A stretch of 64,000 nucleotides of DNA from Macrolepiota albuminosa (taxonomy: Eukaryota; Basidiomycota; Agaricomycetes; Agaricales; Agaricaceae). This document shows, in pieces, positions 42,352-54,328 of the stretch. The position numbers were made by a program, and so were the translations under genes. The notes beneath the pieces are model-generated. The model worked only from the letters and a program-made list of their open reading frames with translations. It was not told the DNA's origin and did no database searches. The DNA is taken from contig JAMWFC010000049.1 in the NCBI GenBank assembly GCA_027475525.1, positions 4,510,947 through 4,574,946 on the forward strand. Direction: 5' to 3'. Every line of letters begins with the position of its first letter. Position 1 is the first letter of the stretch.

Positions 42352-44030
42352 TTGGGCTCTCATACATCGTCCCTTGGTTTTATCGCTATGGCTCCTCTCG
42401 TCCCCTCACTCCCTCTCCCACTGCCCCACCCCAACACCGGCCCTCAGGCTAATGCTCCTTCCATCGACACATCTTTGCTCCCCCATGTCTCATCCTCACT
42501 CAATGCAGCAGCGTGGGCACATTACCTTCATGAGTACCCTAACCAGCAACTCGTATCTACAATAGCCAATATAATACATTTTGGTGCCAATCTTGGCTTT
42601 ATGGGTGATCGCTCTGTCTACCAACGCTGCACAAATCTCAAAACCACGTTCGTCAGCGTGCAAATCACAGATGCCATCTTGGCCAACATCGCCTCTCAGG
42701 TCGCCAGCGGGCAGACATGAGGACCATTCTCATCGCCGCCGATGAGCAACTTTCGCGTGTTGCCCATCGGGGCCGTAAGCTGTAAGCGCTCCTTAAAAGT
42801 GCGCCGCATCCACCATCTCTCCTGGCCCACCGGGCACTTGGTCAACAACGGGATCCCTGACTCAGAGGCCTCCATTGTCTACAACATGGTTGACAAGGCT
42901 ATTCGTGATCTCATCACGTCGGGCCCAGGCTCACAGATGGTCAAACTCGACCTCGAATCTGCCTTCCACCACATCCCCGTCCGTCCAGCTGACTGGCACT
43001 CTTGGGCTTCGAATGGCTGGGACATCTCTATTATGACATCGTTCTAGCGTTCAGCACGCGATCTGCTCCCTACATCTTTAACCTTTTTGCGGAAGCTCTC
43101 CACTGGATACTCCAGCGCAACCTCCCTGCCAGGGTGCGCCACTACCTGGACGACTTTCTAAGCATTTTCCCCCCTTCCACACCATCCTGTGTTGTTGTGC
43201 GGTCCCTGAGCTGGGCTCTGGATCTTGGGGAACAGCTCAGCCTCACATTCCAGCCATCCAAAATCGCAGGTCCAGACACAACGATCAAATTCCTGGGCTT
43301 AGAGCTGGACTCGCTCGCCATGGAGGTCCAGCTACCACCAGAAAAACTAGACTATCTGTGAGATCTCACGCTGACTTGGTCCTCACACCAATGCTGCACC
43401 AAACGGGAGCTCGATGAACTCATGGGGTTCTTGCAATTTGCTTTGCAAGTAATCCCAGCAGCTCATGCCTTCATCCGCAACCTATACGACTTCACTGCAG
43501 CCTTCCCCCCATCCCCCTTCGCCATCTGACACATCCCCAGCTCTGCTCAGCAGGACATCCAATGGTGGACCACCATCACCCCTGCCTGGAACGGAATCTG
43601 ATTCTTAGCAACGACACCTCAAACAATTAATGTCTACACAGACGCCAGCGGTTCTAAGGGTCTAGGCAGCCACCTCAGGGCAGAGTGGTTCGCGGTGCGG
43701 TGCCCATGCCAACTGCGGAAAGCGCACATTCAGGTGAAAGAGATGTTCGCCGTCGTTTATGCAGTCTTGTGCTGGGGCCCGTCCTTCAAAGGTCATCACA
43801 TCGTCTTCCACGTAGACAACGACACAGTTTTCAACGCAATTCGGACGAAAACGATTAAGTCTGCAGCCACAATGAAGTTCATGCAGGACCTGATTGCCTT
43901 GGCCTGCCTACTTGACTTTTCTTTTTCCTCTGAGTGGCTCTCCTCTTCTCAGAATTCCATTGCTGACACGGCCTCACACTTTTCCTTTACACGCATGTTC
44001 TCAATTGCTCCTTGGTTAAATCAGAAACTG
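42352..44030 (+). pseudogene. YR element reverse transcriptase-RNase H
   Basis: Pieces in two frames. RT: SNFRVLPIGAV, MVKLDLESAFHHIPVRPADW, then after a one-base loss near 43000 GFEWLGHLYYD, FSTRSAPYIFNLFAEAL, catalytic HYLDDFLSIF, KIAGPDTTIKFLGLELD. RNase H: NVYTDASGSKGLG, FHVDNDTVFNAI, SSSQNSIADTASHF. TGA codons at 42718, 43359, 43527 and 43599 interrupt it; each fits a decayed CGA (for example AI-R-HIP, GI-R-FLAT). Another frame change near 44030 leads into the recombinase. Confidence 0.88.
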
Positions 44031-45108
44031 AGCTCGAAGTGCCTCCAGCTTGGTGGTATCACCAAAATCGGCACCACCCCCAAACCGTCTTGTTTTACCT
44101 TTGGCATGGCCTCACCGCAAACACCCGCTGCACCTACTCCACAGGTCAGCACCAGTTCCTACTCCACGTCCAACTCAATGGCCTTTACAACCCCAACAGC
44201 TCCATCTTACTAGCATCCAAACCTGCCATCCTCTCATGGATCGCTAGCCTCAGAGGGCGAGTCCAGCCCAAAACTATCAAGTCCTACCTATCAGCTGTTT
44301 GTTCCCTTCACGTCGACGCCAACCTCGCATTCTCTGCAACCAAATCCCCACTCATCCAGCGCCTCATCCGGGGGATCAAGCGCTATCACGGCAAGCAAGA
44401 TTGCCACCCAGTACAGCCGATCACACTACCAATCCTCACAGCACTCCTTGGCCAGCTCAGGCCTGGCCTCACCTCTGGCCACACCGCAGTCTATACCGCC
44501 TGCTGCCTCGCATACTCAGGCCTCCTGCGCAGCAGAGAGTTCACAGTCGGTAAGGGCGGCAAATACTCACCAAGTCTCAATCTGTCCCGCCGCTCAATCG
44601 AATTCCTGCCCAACTTCAAAAACGCAACACACGCCCATCTCACACTCCCAGCATCCAAAACTGACCCCTTCCGCAAAGGCGTTGCCATCACAATTGCTGC
44701 CACCCCAGGACAGGCCTCCTGCCCAATCACCGTGCTCAAAACTCTCTTCAAGGAGCAGAGCAGCCACGCGACACCAGCGTGCCACTGTTCAAGCAGCCGG
44801 ACGGCAAAGCCCTGTCTTACTCGTACTTTGTCACCATGATCAGAGATGCCTTATCCTTGGCCGGCCTCAACCCCGGCCGCTACACGGGCCATAGCTTCAG
44901 GCAAGGTGCAGCCTCAGCGGCAGCGGCGGCGGGGTATTCTGACTACAAAATCCAGTCACTAGGTAGGTGGCGCAGCGACTCATACAAACTATACATCGAA
45001 AACAACCCTTCCCAGATCCTCCGCCTATCATCTCTCCTCCACATGGCCTTCAACCACCTTGCCCCTTTCAAACCTCTGGCTCTGTGGGACTACACTGTTA
45101 TGGCTTGA
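44012..45108 (+). pseudogene. YR element tyrosine recombinase
   Basis: The N-terminal SAM-like part (ILSWIASLRGRVQPKTIKSY) and core (CLAYSGLLRSREFTVGKGGKYS, catalytic Arg; PASKTDPFRKG) are in one frame. After a frameshift near 44765, the C-terminal part follows: TGHSFRQGAASAAAAAGYS (His-x-x-Arg) and LGRWRSDSYKLYI (Trp and the nucleophilic Tyr). All R-H-R-Y residues are present, but the gene is split. Confidence 0.87.
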
Positions 45109-45300
45109 GTTTTGGCCCTCCTTTTTCTCTCGCAGGATCAGGGTTCCGACGCTTGAGAACTTCCCAGGACTCAAGAAATAACAATTTCTTATCGCAAAAT
45201 ACGCGCTCAACTTAGAAGTCTTACTCAATCATCACCGCATTGTCTCATCTTATTCACTTCCCTCTACATACAACACCATTCTCTCAGCAGCTCTGAATTA
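45103..45300 (+). repeat. split direct repeat B1
   Basis: Starts gcttgagttttggccctcc immediately after the recombinase stop and ends gctctgaatta, one base before A2. Matches B2. Confidence 0.88.
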
Positions 45301-45301
45301 A

Positions 45302-45571
45302 TGATCCGGCCAAATCAATTAGATTGGCCAGGGTTAATTCAGGTGAAGATCTAATCTCCCTTTTTCACCCTTCACACATCACACTGGCCACTATGCTTTG
45401 TCTTAATATCTCATTGTTTAAATTATATATAATGCCGCGAGCTGCGTAAAGGACACTTCGTTGTCTCACTTCACGCTCGCAGGCAAGTACTTACTTTCTT
45501 TCTTTCAACGTTGTCTCACTTCGCGCTCACAGTGCTTGTTATCTCTTATGTCATGTGTCGCGTTTGAGATC
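45302..45571 (+). repeat. split direct repeat A2
   Basis: 270 bp direct copy of A1, starting tgatccggccaaatca. It abuts B1, as expected for the joined circle ends of this element order. Confidence 0.9.
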
Positions 45572-45658
45572 CCCTCCCACCATCCCTATTCCATTTTACT
45601 CCATTCTACACTACCTTACTTTACACTTCACGCCTACTCACATAGTCTCTTGTAGTTA

Positions 45659-45860
45659 GCTTGAGTTTTGGCCCTCCTTTTTCTCTCACAGGATCAGGGT
45701 TCCGATGCTCGAAAACTTCCCAGGACTCGAGAAATAACAATTTCTTATCGCAAAACATGCGCTCAACTTAGAAGGAAGTCTTACTCAATCATCATCGTAT
45801 CGTCTCATCTTATTCACTTCCCTCTACATACAACACCATTCTCTCGGCAGCTCTGAATTA
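45659..45860 (+). repeat. split direct repeat B2
   Basis: Copy of B1 (gcttgagttttggccctcc to gctctgaatta) with a 4-bp internal insertion (gaag) and CpG-type differences. It marks the right end of the element. Confidence 0.88.
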
Positions 45861-46133
45861 AATTGCCACACACGTCACACTCACGTGATACCAAGTGTGC
45901 CACAGAGGGAAGGTACAGAGGGGGGGGAAACTATACAGGATCATATTGGAGACTAGATGCGGGCATGAACCTCAGTCGTTTATACACCGACCGAGGTGGA
46001 GTGCCCCCAACCATACCATGAATGAACATGTCTAACACAGTAAAATAGTATATTGTCCAACAGGTACATACACTAATAGAGTTGTTTATACACCGACTGA
46101 GTATATTGTCCAACCAACATTGTCTACTTCCAA
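45861..46133. other. no gene; short duplicated words
   Basis: The phrase gtttatacaccgac(c/t)gag occurs near 45980 and 46084, and tatattgtccaac near 46050 and 46106, suggesting a ~100/56-bp local duplication. No coding potential. Confidence 0.4.
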
Positions 46134-46470
46134 AAGGCTAGTGTAAGCCTCAAGACAGACTCGTGCAATGATGAAATGGCTTGCAAATAGGGGGCACAAA
46201 TTTGTTCATGCTTTGATAGGTACCTGTAAAATGTGTCACTAGATCAGCGACCAATGGCCTTCATGGCCTCAAATAGTACTCCTCGCAACAGGTATTCTAA
46301 CGTTGCTCCAATGTGCAGACTGTGACCTTGCAAAGGTTTTAGATTGGCGGCTTTCACTGCCTTGGTCAAAACTTCCAAGAACTTCTTCTTGGTGAGAGGC
46401 ATTGTTTTATCCTTCTTGTTCTTGTATCAATAGGAATGGGCCGCTGCAGTGCATGGCAATACCGAGGTCT
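46134..46470 (-). pseudogene. tyrosine recombinase C-terminal fragment
   Basis: Minus-strand reading MPLTKKKFLEVLTKAVKA, LQGHSLHIGATLEYLLRG, FEAMKAIGR-stop-SSDTFYRYLSKHEQICAPYL. It matches the C-terminal half of the recombinase genes common in agaricomycetes. The second catalytic Arg is His (HSLH where HSLR is expected, a CpG-type change) and the Trp after GR is a TGA. It is separate from the YR retroelement to its left. Confidence 0.7.
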
Positions 46471-46626
46471 ACAATAGAGTTTTGTCAATGACTGTTTATA
46501 AAATTGAATAGTCAAAAAGAGACCAATAGCACAATTACTGAAGCAGAGAGAGAAATTTTAGCTACTATTTATATGAAACTTGAGCTCAAATTTAAATGAG
46601 TTGAGCTTTTGTGTAACAATGTATGA

Positions 46627-47706
46627 GTTGAATTCAGTTCCTTAGTGTTCCAAGTGTGTAATGACCCAATTCTATAGCAAGAATGGCAACTACACTGTAG
46701 TACTTGGTGGCAAGTATTACTGTAGTTCTGGGGCTTATTGGTAACTCAGAAAGTTCCCTCTAATCCACACTGTTGCTTGCTGATTGCTTGAGGTAATGAG
46801 GTGCTTCACAGAATATTAAATACTCTGGTGGGCAGTAGAAGGTTCTCAGTCAACTCCAGCCTAAGCAGTTCACTCCCTGGGAACTGCCGAGCCTTTGTTT
46901 TCCAATAGACTTCCAAGAAGAGGTTCAATAAACTCTAGCCTAGGTGATTCACTCCCTGGGAACCACTGAGCCTTTGCCTATCAAATGCCTGTCTATTCTC
47001 TACTAAACTTGGGCTATTTATACTGTTTTTCTGGTGCACAGACCACTATCTACACATGACTCTTTGTTGTCAACTCCCCAGCCTCCAGAACATATTTGAT
47101 AGTCCAATTTCCCTTTTGGGAGGCATGTTTTGGTGCCACCAGTTCCACCATTCTTCTGGATGTCTCTGATTGCCACTTCCCCATTTGCTTCAGCTCCATT
47201 TAGCATGATCCCATTTATAGATCCTTCTTTCCCCTTTTAGTGCTTCCCTGCATTCCATGCTTCTTTTGACATCCCTCCATGCTTCTTTTCTTTTCCTCTT
47301 TCAGTCATGTCAAATCAGGCATTGTCAGATCTGATCTTGATCTAGATCATCACAATTTGATCCCATTTTGTCACTTCTGCCAGCTCCCATGCTTCCCCTC
47401 CCCATTACAGTGGTTGGACTATTGTTGAGCTGATAGTTTGAGCTGGTCCCTGCCTGTTGTTCTGTACTTTTCTGTGTATTTATTGGGGTGTTTTTGGAGA
47501 TATAATTTGTTGAGACTGCTACCAGGAGGCTTACAGTTTTCAGCCCATAATTAAATGTTTATTTTGACTTCTGGTGCATGGTGTGTCCCTGACTGCTGGT
47601 ACAGCATCGTATCAACACAAGCGTAGGGACTAGTAAAGGATAAAGACTAAAGAGTTACTATAACAAGTGTGACCAAATCATAGGCTGTGACAGCCTACTC
47701 TGTTAC
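46627..47706. repeat. older repeat copy, split by an insertion
   Basis: 46627-46695 plus 47615-47706 together match 49994-50145 (shared gaattcagttccttagtgt and gctgtgacagcctactctgtta). The 919 bp between them is the candidate solo LTR 46696-47614. The two copies could be short LTRs of a decayed element spanning 46.6-50.1 kb. Confidence 0.45.
46696..47614. repeat. candidate solo LTR, 4-bp duplication ACAC
   Basis: Starts TGTAGTACTTGG and ends CATCGTATCA; flanked by ACAC at 46692-46695 and 47615-47618. The empty-site copy at 49994-50145 supports the insertion. Inside, a ~56-bp stretch (ctccctgggaac...gagcctttg) is duplicated at about 46855-46905 and 46928-46980. Orientation and family unknown. 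Confidence 0.5.
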
Positions 47707-47782
47707 ATACCCCCCTTTGAGATTAGATACCAATCTGAAAGAAGGAAAAAAAATTTCCTACAGTGGTGCTCACTCCAGTAAT

Positions 47783-48528
47783 TGTCACGACACCTTCCCT
47801 CCAGGCCCACCCCGGGACACCCCCGGAACACCATCCGGGACCCTTCCTCCGACCCCACAGGACACGCCCTGCCATCACGACCGCTGATGCCGCCATCAGC
47901 CGCCACCAGCCCCAATCAACAATTGGATCATGCGACTCGTTCCCAGCCATCACGCATCATGCATCACAACCTCCTCCGCACCAATTGATTGCGCGCCCCA
48001 CATGCGCGATCCAGGTATACAGTCCCTGCCCACTACTCAATGACTCCTGGAACCCATCCCAGACACCCCGGAACCCCGAGACCCAGTCCCGTAGTACTTA
48101 TAGCGTAGTTCCCTGTTGTATTGGCCAGTCTTGATATTACACTGCTTACACTGCTTACACTGTTTACATTGCATTACTTGGATTGTTGCGTGCCCTCTAT
48201 TTGACTGGTACGCATTGACTGGCACGCTTGACTGGCACGCTTGGATAATTGCGTGCTCTAAGACTGGTACGCACTTCGCGACTTTAACTTACTAACTTGG
48301 TCTTGTCTTAGAACCTCCGGTTCACGACTCGACCCCCACCCGAACTCCCCAGTTACCCACCACCCAAAACCCCCGGACTAAGTCCCCTCTCCCGGGATTT
48401 CCCTGTCCACGTCTTGAACCCCGGAGTCCTAGCCCTGGAGTTCCAGACACCCGAGTATCCGTGGGTCAAGTCCGCATTGTAAGGGCGATCGCTTTCCCGG
48501 AAAGCCCCCGACTCAGCGGAACCTGACA
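47783..48528 (+). repeat. solo LTR, family B relative
   Basis: 746 bp, TGTCACGACACC to GGAACCTGACA, flanked by GTAAT (47778-47782 and 48529-48533). Same termini as family B LTRs. Contains three tandem copies of an actgcttac-like 10-mer near 48140-48170. CpG-rich compared with its surroundings, so it is a later insertion. Confidence 0.88.
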
Positions 48529-50278
48529 GTAATGTACTCCTTCATTGCTAAGGCTCCTTCATCATCAATTGTATCTGCTTGCCTAGTCAGGTTGTCCTCC
48601 ACTTCACATAGTCATTTCGTCCTCCCCTCCCATGCATCCCTTCAGATTTTGTGCCAGAGTCCACCTTTCCTCCCCCTCTCCAAGAGAAAATTCTTGGATA
48701 GATCAAAGTTGACACTAACAGCATCAACAGGGTGGGCAGAGCACATTGGCTCTGCAAAACATCATAAAAAAGGGTGGGAAGGGTGGAAGAACAGAGTCTT
48801 GATCATATGCAAATATGGAATACATCCATATTCACCATTATCTCCAGCCTCTAGACACTCTAGCAGGTTGCACACAGTCAATTGTGAGCTAGTAGGGCAA
48901 GCACAAGAAGGAAGAGATGCTGAGAAGATATGAATGGGGTTGGGCGGAAGTAATTATGTCATAGTTGATCAAACAGACAAAAGTCCACTCTTTTGGATTA
49001 CCTCAAAGGCCTCCTCAGAATAACACCAAAGGTGTGAGGCATGTATAAAACAAAATAACGCTAATGAACGGTGTCAAAGAATGACATGGTGAAGATGGAT
49101 AGAGGTCAGATTCATTAGGAAACGAGTATAAAGTCGAATCAATTATGCAAACTGTGCAGATGCACATAGAGAGGGTGCCAAGCCAGACACCACAGCAAAT
49201 CCTGGGACAATAACTAAGGAATGGACTGGATGGTTGATAGTGGCAGGAAGTGACCATAAATGTGTCACAGAAATGGTCTAGAAAAATCCTGAGACAGAGG
49301 TTCCCCATGAAAATAAGGGAGAAGGAGGTGATAGACAAAGATGATGACATTGAGCAAGAACTGTGGACTGAAATAGTATAAGCCTAGATACCATTGGAAA
49401 GGGCATGTCAAGGCACATCTAACGCCATAGGAATTGAGCCAAATGGTTTCATGGATTGCAAAATATCTGCAAAATAGTAAAAATACCACAACTAACAACT
49501 TTGAGCTAGCACCATGGTCTGGATTGGGTCAACCATGGGGCCATTGGAAGGAGTGAAGCAATGCACTTCCAATGGCACTAGAATCAAGGGAATTGGTGCA
49601 GTGGATTGTGAGATATATGCAATTTTGTAAAACATTAAAAATCCAGAGATGGAGAAGGAGGGAGGAAATTTGAAGGCCATCCAGGTATCAAAAGGATCCT
49701 GGACATGAAGAGATCACAATAGTAAAGGAGATGGGGCAAAATGTGGCCTTGCTCCCAAGATATGACCCAATCTTCATGCCAGCTCATTATCTCTCACCCA
49801 CAAATACCTCCAGCTCTTATCCACACCTCTCCTAATCCTGCAACCAAGAAGAGACACTGATAGAAGGTCCAAAGCATCCCAAAAGTCCAGCAAAGAGTCC
49901 AGAAGTCAAAAGATAAGCAGTGTTGTAGCCAAGTCTCTGCTATAGTCCAGTGATAGTGTGTGACAAAGCCACTGGAGCTGGATACACAAAAAGGTTGAGT
50001 TCAGTTCCTTAGTGTCCCAAGTGCATATGATCCAATTCTATAATGGTGACTACACAAGCATAGGGACTGGCAAAGAATAAAGACTAAAGAGTTACTGTAA
50101 CAAGTGTTACCAAATTATAGGCTGTGACAGCCTACTCTGTTATATTTTAAGTGAGTTTGTGTAGTGGAATGTCTTCCAACAGTTTGAAGAGAGAGGTTTT
50201 TCAATGATTGAGGAAGTTGATCAATTATATACATTAGTGTTTATCAACATAAATCTAAGAATTGGATAGCATGATATG
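48529..50278. other. CpG-poor non-genic stretch
   Basis: No recognisable gene. A diverged local duplication is visible: atggattgcaaaatatctgca with following tagtaaaaat (~49450-49485), and gtggattgtgagatatatgca with cattaaaaat (~49600-49642). Short minus frames (49015-49350, 49265-49498) are hydrophobic low-complexity and unconvincing. 49994-50145 is the second copy of the repeat at 46627/47706. Confidence 0.4.
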
Positions 50279-50797
50279 TGTAAGGGCAACTTCTGGAGGC
50301 TGTGGCTCAGTCACACAGCTGGCAGAAGAAGATCCAAAGTGTATTAGAGTATATACTGACAATATCATAATAACTACTCACCTGGCAGAGGGAGATCAAA
50401 AGAGAACAAGTCTAGGAATTCCCTATGCCAGGTTGGATGCTTCTGGGGCCTCTGAAGCATGGAAAACAACTGTACAGTACAACAAAATCTTAAAAACTCT
50501 AAAATTGCCTAAATAAACAACTGTATAAACAAGGCAGGAAAACTCTGGACTTTGAAAGTCAGAAAGGCAAACTCTGGCTTATATAAGCAGTCTGAAAGTG
50601 GTGCTGAAAAGTCCACACTTGTCTGAATGATAGCTAAGGAACCAGAGCACCTCAAAGGCTGAGAGTGGTACTAACAGATAGTGTTAAGAGAATAGAAACA
50701 GCAAAATGAGAGAATGATAGAAGAACTAAGGAAATAAGTAAAAGAAGAGTGAAGGAATAGGGAGTGAAAGAAGGAAGAAATGAGAAGTCCCCTGACA
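50279..50797 (-). repeat. solo LTR, family A, inverted
   Basis: 519 bp, on the minus strand TGTCAGGGGACT to GCCCTTACA, flanked by ATATG (50274-50278 and 50798-50802). Diverged, mostly CpG-type, from the element A LTRs, so much older. Confidence 0.92.
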
Positions 50798-51550
50798 ATA
50801 TGTATTGATAAGTAGACAAATAAAATATAGAGACTTAACTTCAAAGCCTTCAATTTTCATTATTGTCTCTGTAGGCATAGAAGATATTGACATCAATATG
50901 ACTTCTATACAGAAACAGATCAGGGTAGGGCATCACAACGGTACATGTCATACATTGTATAGAAGCTTGCTTTGTGCCATATTCTACGTGTCCAGTGCAG
51001 TCTGCTACACTGGAGTGGAGCAGTTCCCACAGTGCCATAGAATACAGAGCTATGGACGTGTCACAATGTGCTGTATGACACGGTCCAGTGGATTGATAAA
51101 AGGCAGGCACACACATGCACATGCAGGCCTGGCAGATGCCAGCAGATACTAGTGGATATCAATGTATGTTAGCAGCTGCCAGCAGGCATTAGCCCATGAG
51201 TGAAAACCTCCTCCATTGGCAGACGTCATGGCATGAATAAACCCTCCTCGAGGTTCCCCACTTCCCTCCCCTCTCCCTTCCTCCCCACAATAACTTGAGG
51301 CTGCGTGCCTCCCCTTCCCTCCTTTTCCCACCCCCCAATGCCAGCGTACATCCACAAAAGGGCCCTGCAGATCTATGCAGGCCTATGCAAGCCACCAGCA
51401 GACATCTATGCAGACATACATTGATGGACTCAAATCTATGTGGGCCCACGCAGGCCTGTGCAGGGCACCAGTGGACATCCACAGAGGCCTATGCAGGTCC
51501 ATGGGGGCTGGTTGGACCAAAGAAAAAAGTAACACGTCTTGCCTGCCATA

Positions 51551-51630
51551 TGCCTGTAGAGGGGAATTGAACCCCTGGCCTTGAGAAAGCCTCCAGCAAC
51601 GGAATATGCATTTAACCATTGCACCATAGG
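51551..51630 (-). other. tRNA-like module in left arm
   Basis: 80 nt, the inverted copy of 59390-59469. A-box TGGTGCAATGG (fits TRGYNNARNNG); perfect T-arm AGGGG-TTCAATT-CCCCT. The left copy differs at a few bases. Confidence 0.6.
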
Positions 51631-51802
51631 TTCATTACTAACAGATAGATTTAAAGGTCAGATAACACAATGAACAGATGCTCACCTATATTTCTGCAGG
51701 TTCCCATATGGATTTTTTGAGGTGGAAGGGGGGTGGCATACTTCCCAAAAGAGTTTTTGTAGCTTGAAAGGGGCATTGGCATCAGCAGCCATCATGACCC
51801 GC

Positions 51803-52748
51803 TGATGACGCCCAAAGTTTGGTCAGTAACAAATATAGTTATAGTGTTACCGTACCAACAACTTTTGTTGGGCGCGCTATAAGTGATTTGAGGAGTCCTG
51901 GGCAGGTCCCAGAGAACGCGCCTATGAAGAAGCGGAAAAGTCGGTAACGGGGTCGGCAAGTGTCAAGCGCTAAGGCAAAGCGCCTATGAAGAAGCGGTAA
52001 GCAAACACGGCAGGGGTAGCGGCAAGAACACAGTAAGCTTAGCGAAGTCTAAGCATCGTAAATGCCTGCCGTAGCTGCAGGGCACAAATAGGTCGAGGGT
52101 TAGCAAGAGTCTGCAACTGCCGACGAGTTCGACGTTGCCGACCGTAAATGAGATCCTGAGCGTAAGGGAGACTGAAGTAAGGGGAGCAGGAAACTCTGGT
52201 CTATTGTTCTGATGATCATTGTACAAGTCGGTAAGTACTTTTATACTACAAAGAGTTTGCCGTTGCCAGTGGTCAAAGAGCGGTAAACTAGAAAATTTCA
52301 TAGGGGTAGCTCCAACGGTTTCAGATCCCTACCGTCCATTCAAGACCCTTAGCGCCACCAGGCGGCAGATCGTGGTGCTAAATCATCAATTCATCACCCT
52401 TCTGTCTGTCCAAAGTACTTAGCAATGTCAGGCACCGAATCGAAGCGCTAAGCGGTGTCAGACGCCAAGGTCAAACGCCAAGCTGTCTGTTGGTTTTTGA
52501 CAGATCATCAATCTTCTCGCCAAGCGCTGTCGTCAGTGACTGATGCCATCTGTCAGTTGTCATTTCTGCTGCCGTCGGCGCTATCACTGATCGGATCTGC
52601 TTCTTGCCGTGTCCGGCCGTCGGAAATGGCTTAAAATAGGTAGAACGTGTGCGCTAAGTTCAGAACGAGTGCGGCAAGATTTCCGGAGCCGGTGCCAAGC
52701 CTGCCGTCGCCTGCCATTGATGCGCTGCTCCTGTATGGGGTCCTATCA
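51803..52748 (-). repeat. solo LTR, element C family, inverted
   Basis: 946 bp; on the minus strand TGATAGGACCCC to GGCGTCATCA, the termini of element C LTRs, and rich in the same gcgct/agcgc word. Flanked by CCGC (51799-51802) and CTGC (52749-52752), a 4-bp duplication with one CpG-type change. The right arm of the inverted repeat shows the unoccupied site (gtgac-ctgc-tggcatcc), proving the insertion. Confidence 0.88.
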
Positions 52749-53660
52749 CTGCTGGCATCCATGGCCTCCATCGTACATCTGTTGGCATCTGCTGGTATCC
52801 GTTGGCATCCATGGGAATTTGTCAGCACCCAGCATCATCTGGCATTGTCCAGCATCAGGGTAGGAAAGAAGGAAATAGGGTGCATGGGGTGGCATCTTGG
52901 AGAGTGTGGAGGGTAGTGGAAGAGGGATGGGGGTGGGGAGAAGGAGGGAGAAGGGGGAAGAGGAGGAGCGTGGGTGTCTGCTGATATGCCAGCAGACATA
53001 GCAGACATCAGATGTCAGGTCAGGGGAAAGGAGGGAAGTGGGGTGCATGTGGTGGATGGGGGTGGCATGTGAGGTAGTGTAGGGAGTGGAGAGGATGGCA
53101 CTGGGGAGAAAGAAGGGGAAAGGTGGAAAAGGGTGCGTGAGTGTCTGCTGTCTGCTGGCATGCCAGCAGATGGTAGCTGATATCAGCAGTGCAACCAGTT
53201 CCAGTAGTTCAGTGGAATATTTGTTTATTGATATTCAATATTGTGTACAGCAGTGGGTTCTACTTCCCCTACTCCACTTTAACGGGGTCTAATGGTGTGT
53301 TTCTATATGGGTGCATTTTTGCTCTACATGTACATTGTACTGACCTGTAGTAAGCACTTGTGGTAGTTGATCCAATCAAAACTCTAGAAATTACTGAAGC
53401 GGAATAGGATGGAGAAGTTTGTGCATGAGATCATTCCAGTACATATGACAAGTGACAATACACCAGGGCTGGCTACCTTTTTTACAAAGACCAGCACAAA
53501 GGTTGTCAGCCACAGTGCATCATCAACTTGTCACATGTGCTGGAATAAACACACATGCAAATTTGTCCATCTTATGCCACTACAGAAATCTCTGGAGTTT
53601 TCAATAGATCAAATTCATAATGCTAGCGGACGTCAGCAGCCTGCTGCTATTATATAATGT

Positions 53661-53741
53661 GAACTAGCAGGAGTCAAACCCACCTCTTGTGCACAATATG
53701 AAATATCAATTTATGAATATTCCATTATACCACAGGCGCTT
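53661..53741 (-). other. tRNA-like module, minus strand
   Basis: Reads A-box TGGTATAATGG and B-box GGTTTGACTCC (consensus GGTTCGANTCC with a C to T change in the CpG). Confidence 0.5.
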
Positions 53742-53956
53742 ACTACAAGTCAGGATGGTGTTCATATAGTGCACAAACAGACCCATACAGAATTTGAACA
53801 GATAGAGAATTTACTGCAACTGGTGCATCTGTATTGAATTGACAATATTAGACTGATATTTATTTACACCATAGAAGTATACAGGAAAGAGGAAAACCAT
53901 GGTTTGTAGCGGAATATTAGACTGATATTGATTTACACCATAGCATTATACATGAA

Positions 53957-54035
53957 GCGTCTGTGGTGTAGTGGAATATTTCCAATTGGTATTCCTTGTA
54001 TCTTGCAATAGGTGGGTTCGACTCCCCCTAGTGCA
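53957..54035 (+). other. tRNA-like module
   Basis: 79 nt. A-box TGGTGTAGTGG (53964-53974) and B-box GGTTCGACTCC (54015-54025) both fit the Pol III consensus exactly. Acceptor-like ends gcgtctg/ctagtgca pair poorly. Confidence 0.55.
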
Positions 54036-54115
54036 TTGACATCGAACTCAAGAATTTTTGACCACACACAGAATATTAGACTGATGTTTATTTACATCAT
54101 AGCAGTATACAGTAA

Positions 54116-54194
54116 GCATTGGTAGTCTAGTGAAATATTATTCATTGGTCTTTATCATGTCTTGCAGTAGGCGGGTTCAATTCCTACTAGTGCA
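54116..54194 (+). other. tRNA-like module
   Basis: 79 nt. A-box TAGTCTAGTGA; B-box GGTTCAATTCC. Ends gcattgg and ctagtgc can form a mostly paired acceptor-like stem followed by A. Confidence 0.55.
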
Positions 54195-54328
54195 TTTATT
54201 TCAAGCTGTTGAGAATTTTTGACCTGCTTAGCTAATTGTTATTTACTACATAGTATGATAAACAAAGTAAGGTCCTAATTTAAACAGGGTGACATAATAT
54301 TTATTTAGACTATAGCAGTGTACAGTAA

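Larger units (their letters stand above)
41053..45860 (+). mobile_element. tyrosine-recombinase (YR) retrotransposon with split direct repeats
   Basis: Order: A1 (41053-41322), gag, RT/RNase H, YR, B1 (45103-45300), A2 (45302-45571), B2 (45659-45860). A1/A2 and B1/B2 are direct repeat pairs and B1 abuts A2. This A1-ORFs-B1-A2-B2 layout, together with RT plus tyrosine recombinase and no DDE integrase, is that of Ngaro/PAT-type DIRS-order elements, which integrate through a circular intermediate and make no target duplication. The copy is dead: at least three frameshifts and several TGA codons. Confidence 0.88.
50929..53372 (+). repeat. left inverted-repeat arm
   Basis: Matches the reverse complement of 58566-60090 from ggcatcacaacggtacatgt (50929) to acctgtagtaag...gtggtagtt (53372), about 1.5 kb after removing the LTR insertion. 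Contains G/C-skewed low-complexity blocks, many tggcatcc/ccagcag words and a tRNA-like module at 51551-51630. Confidence 0.8.
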
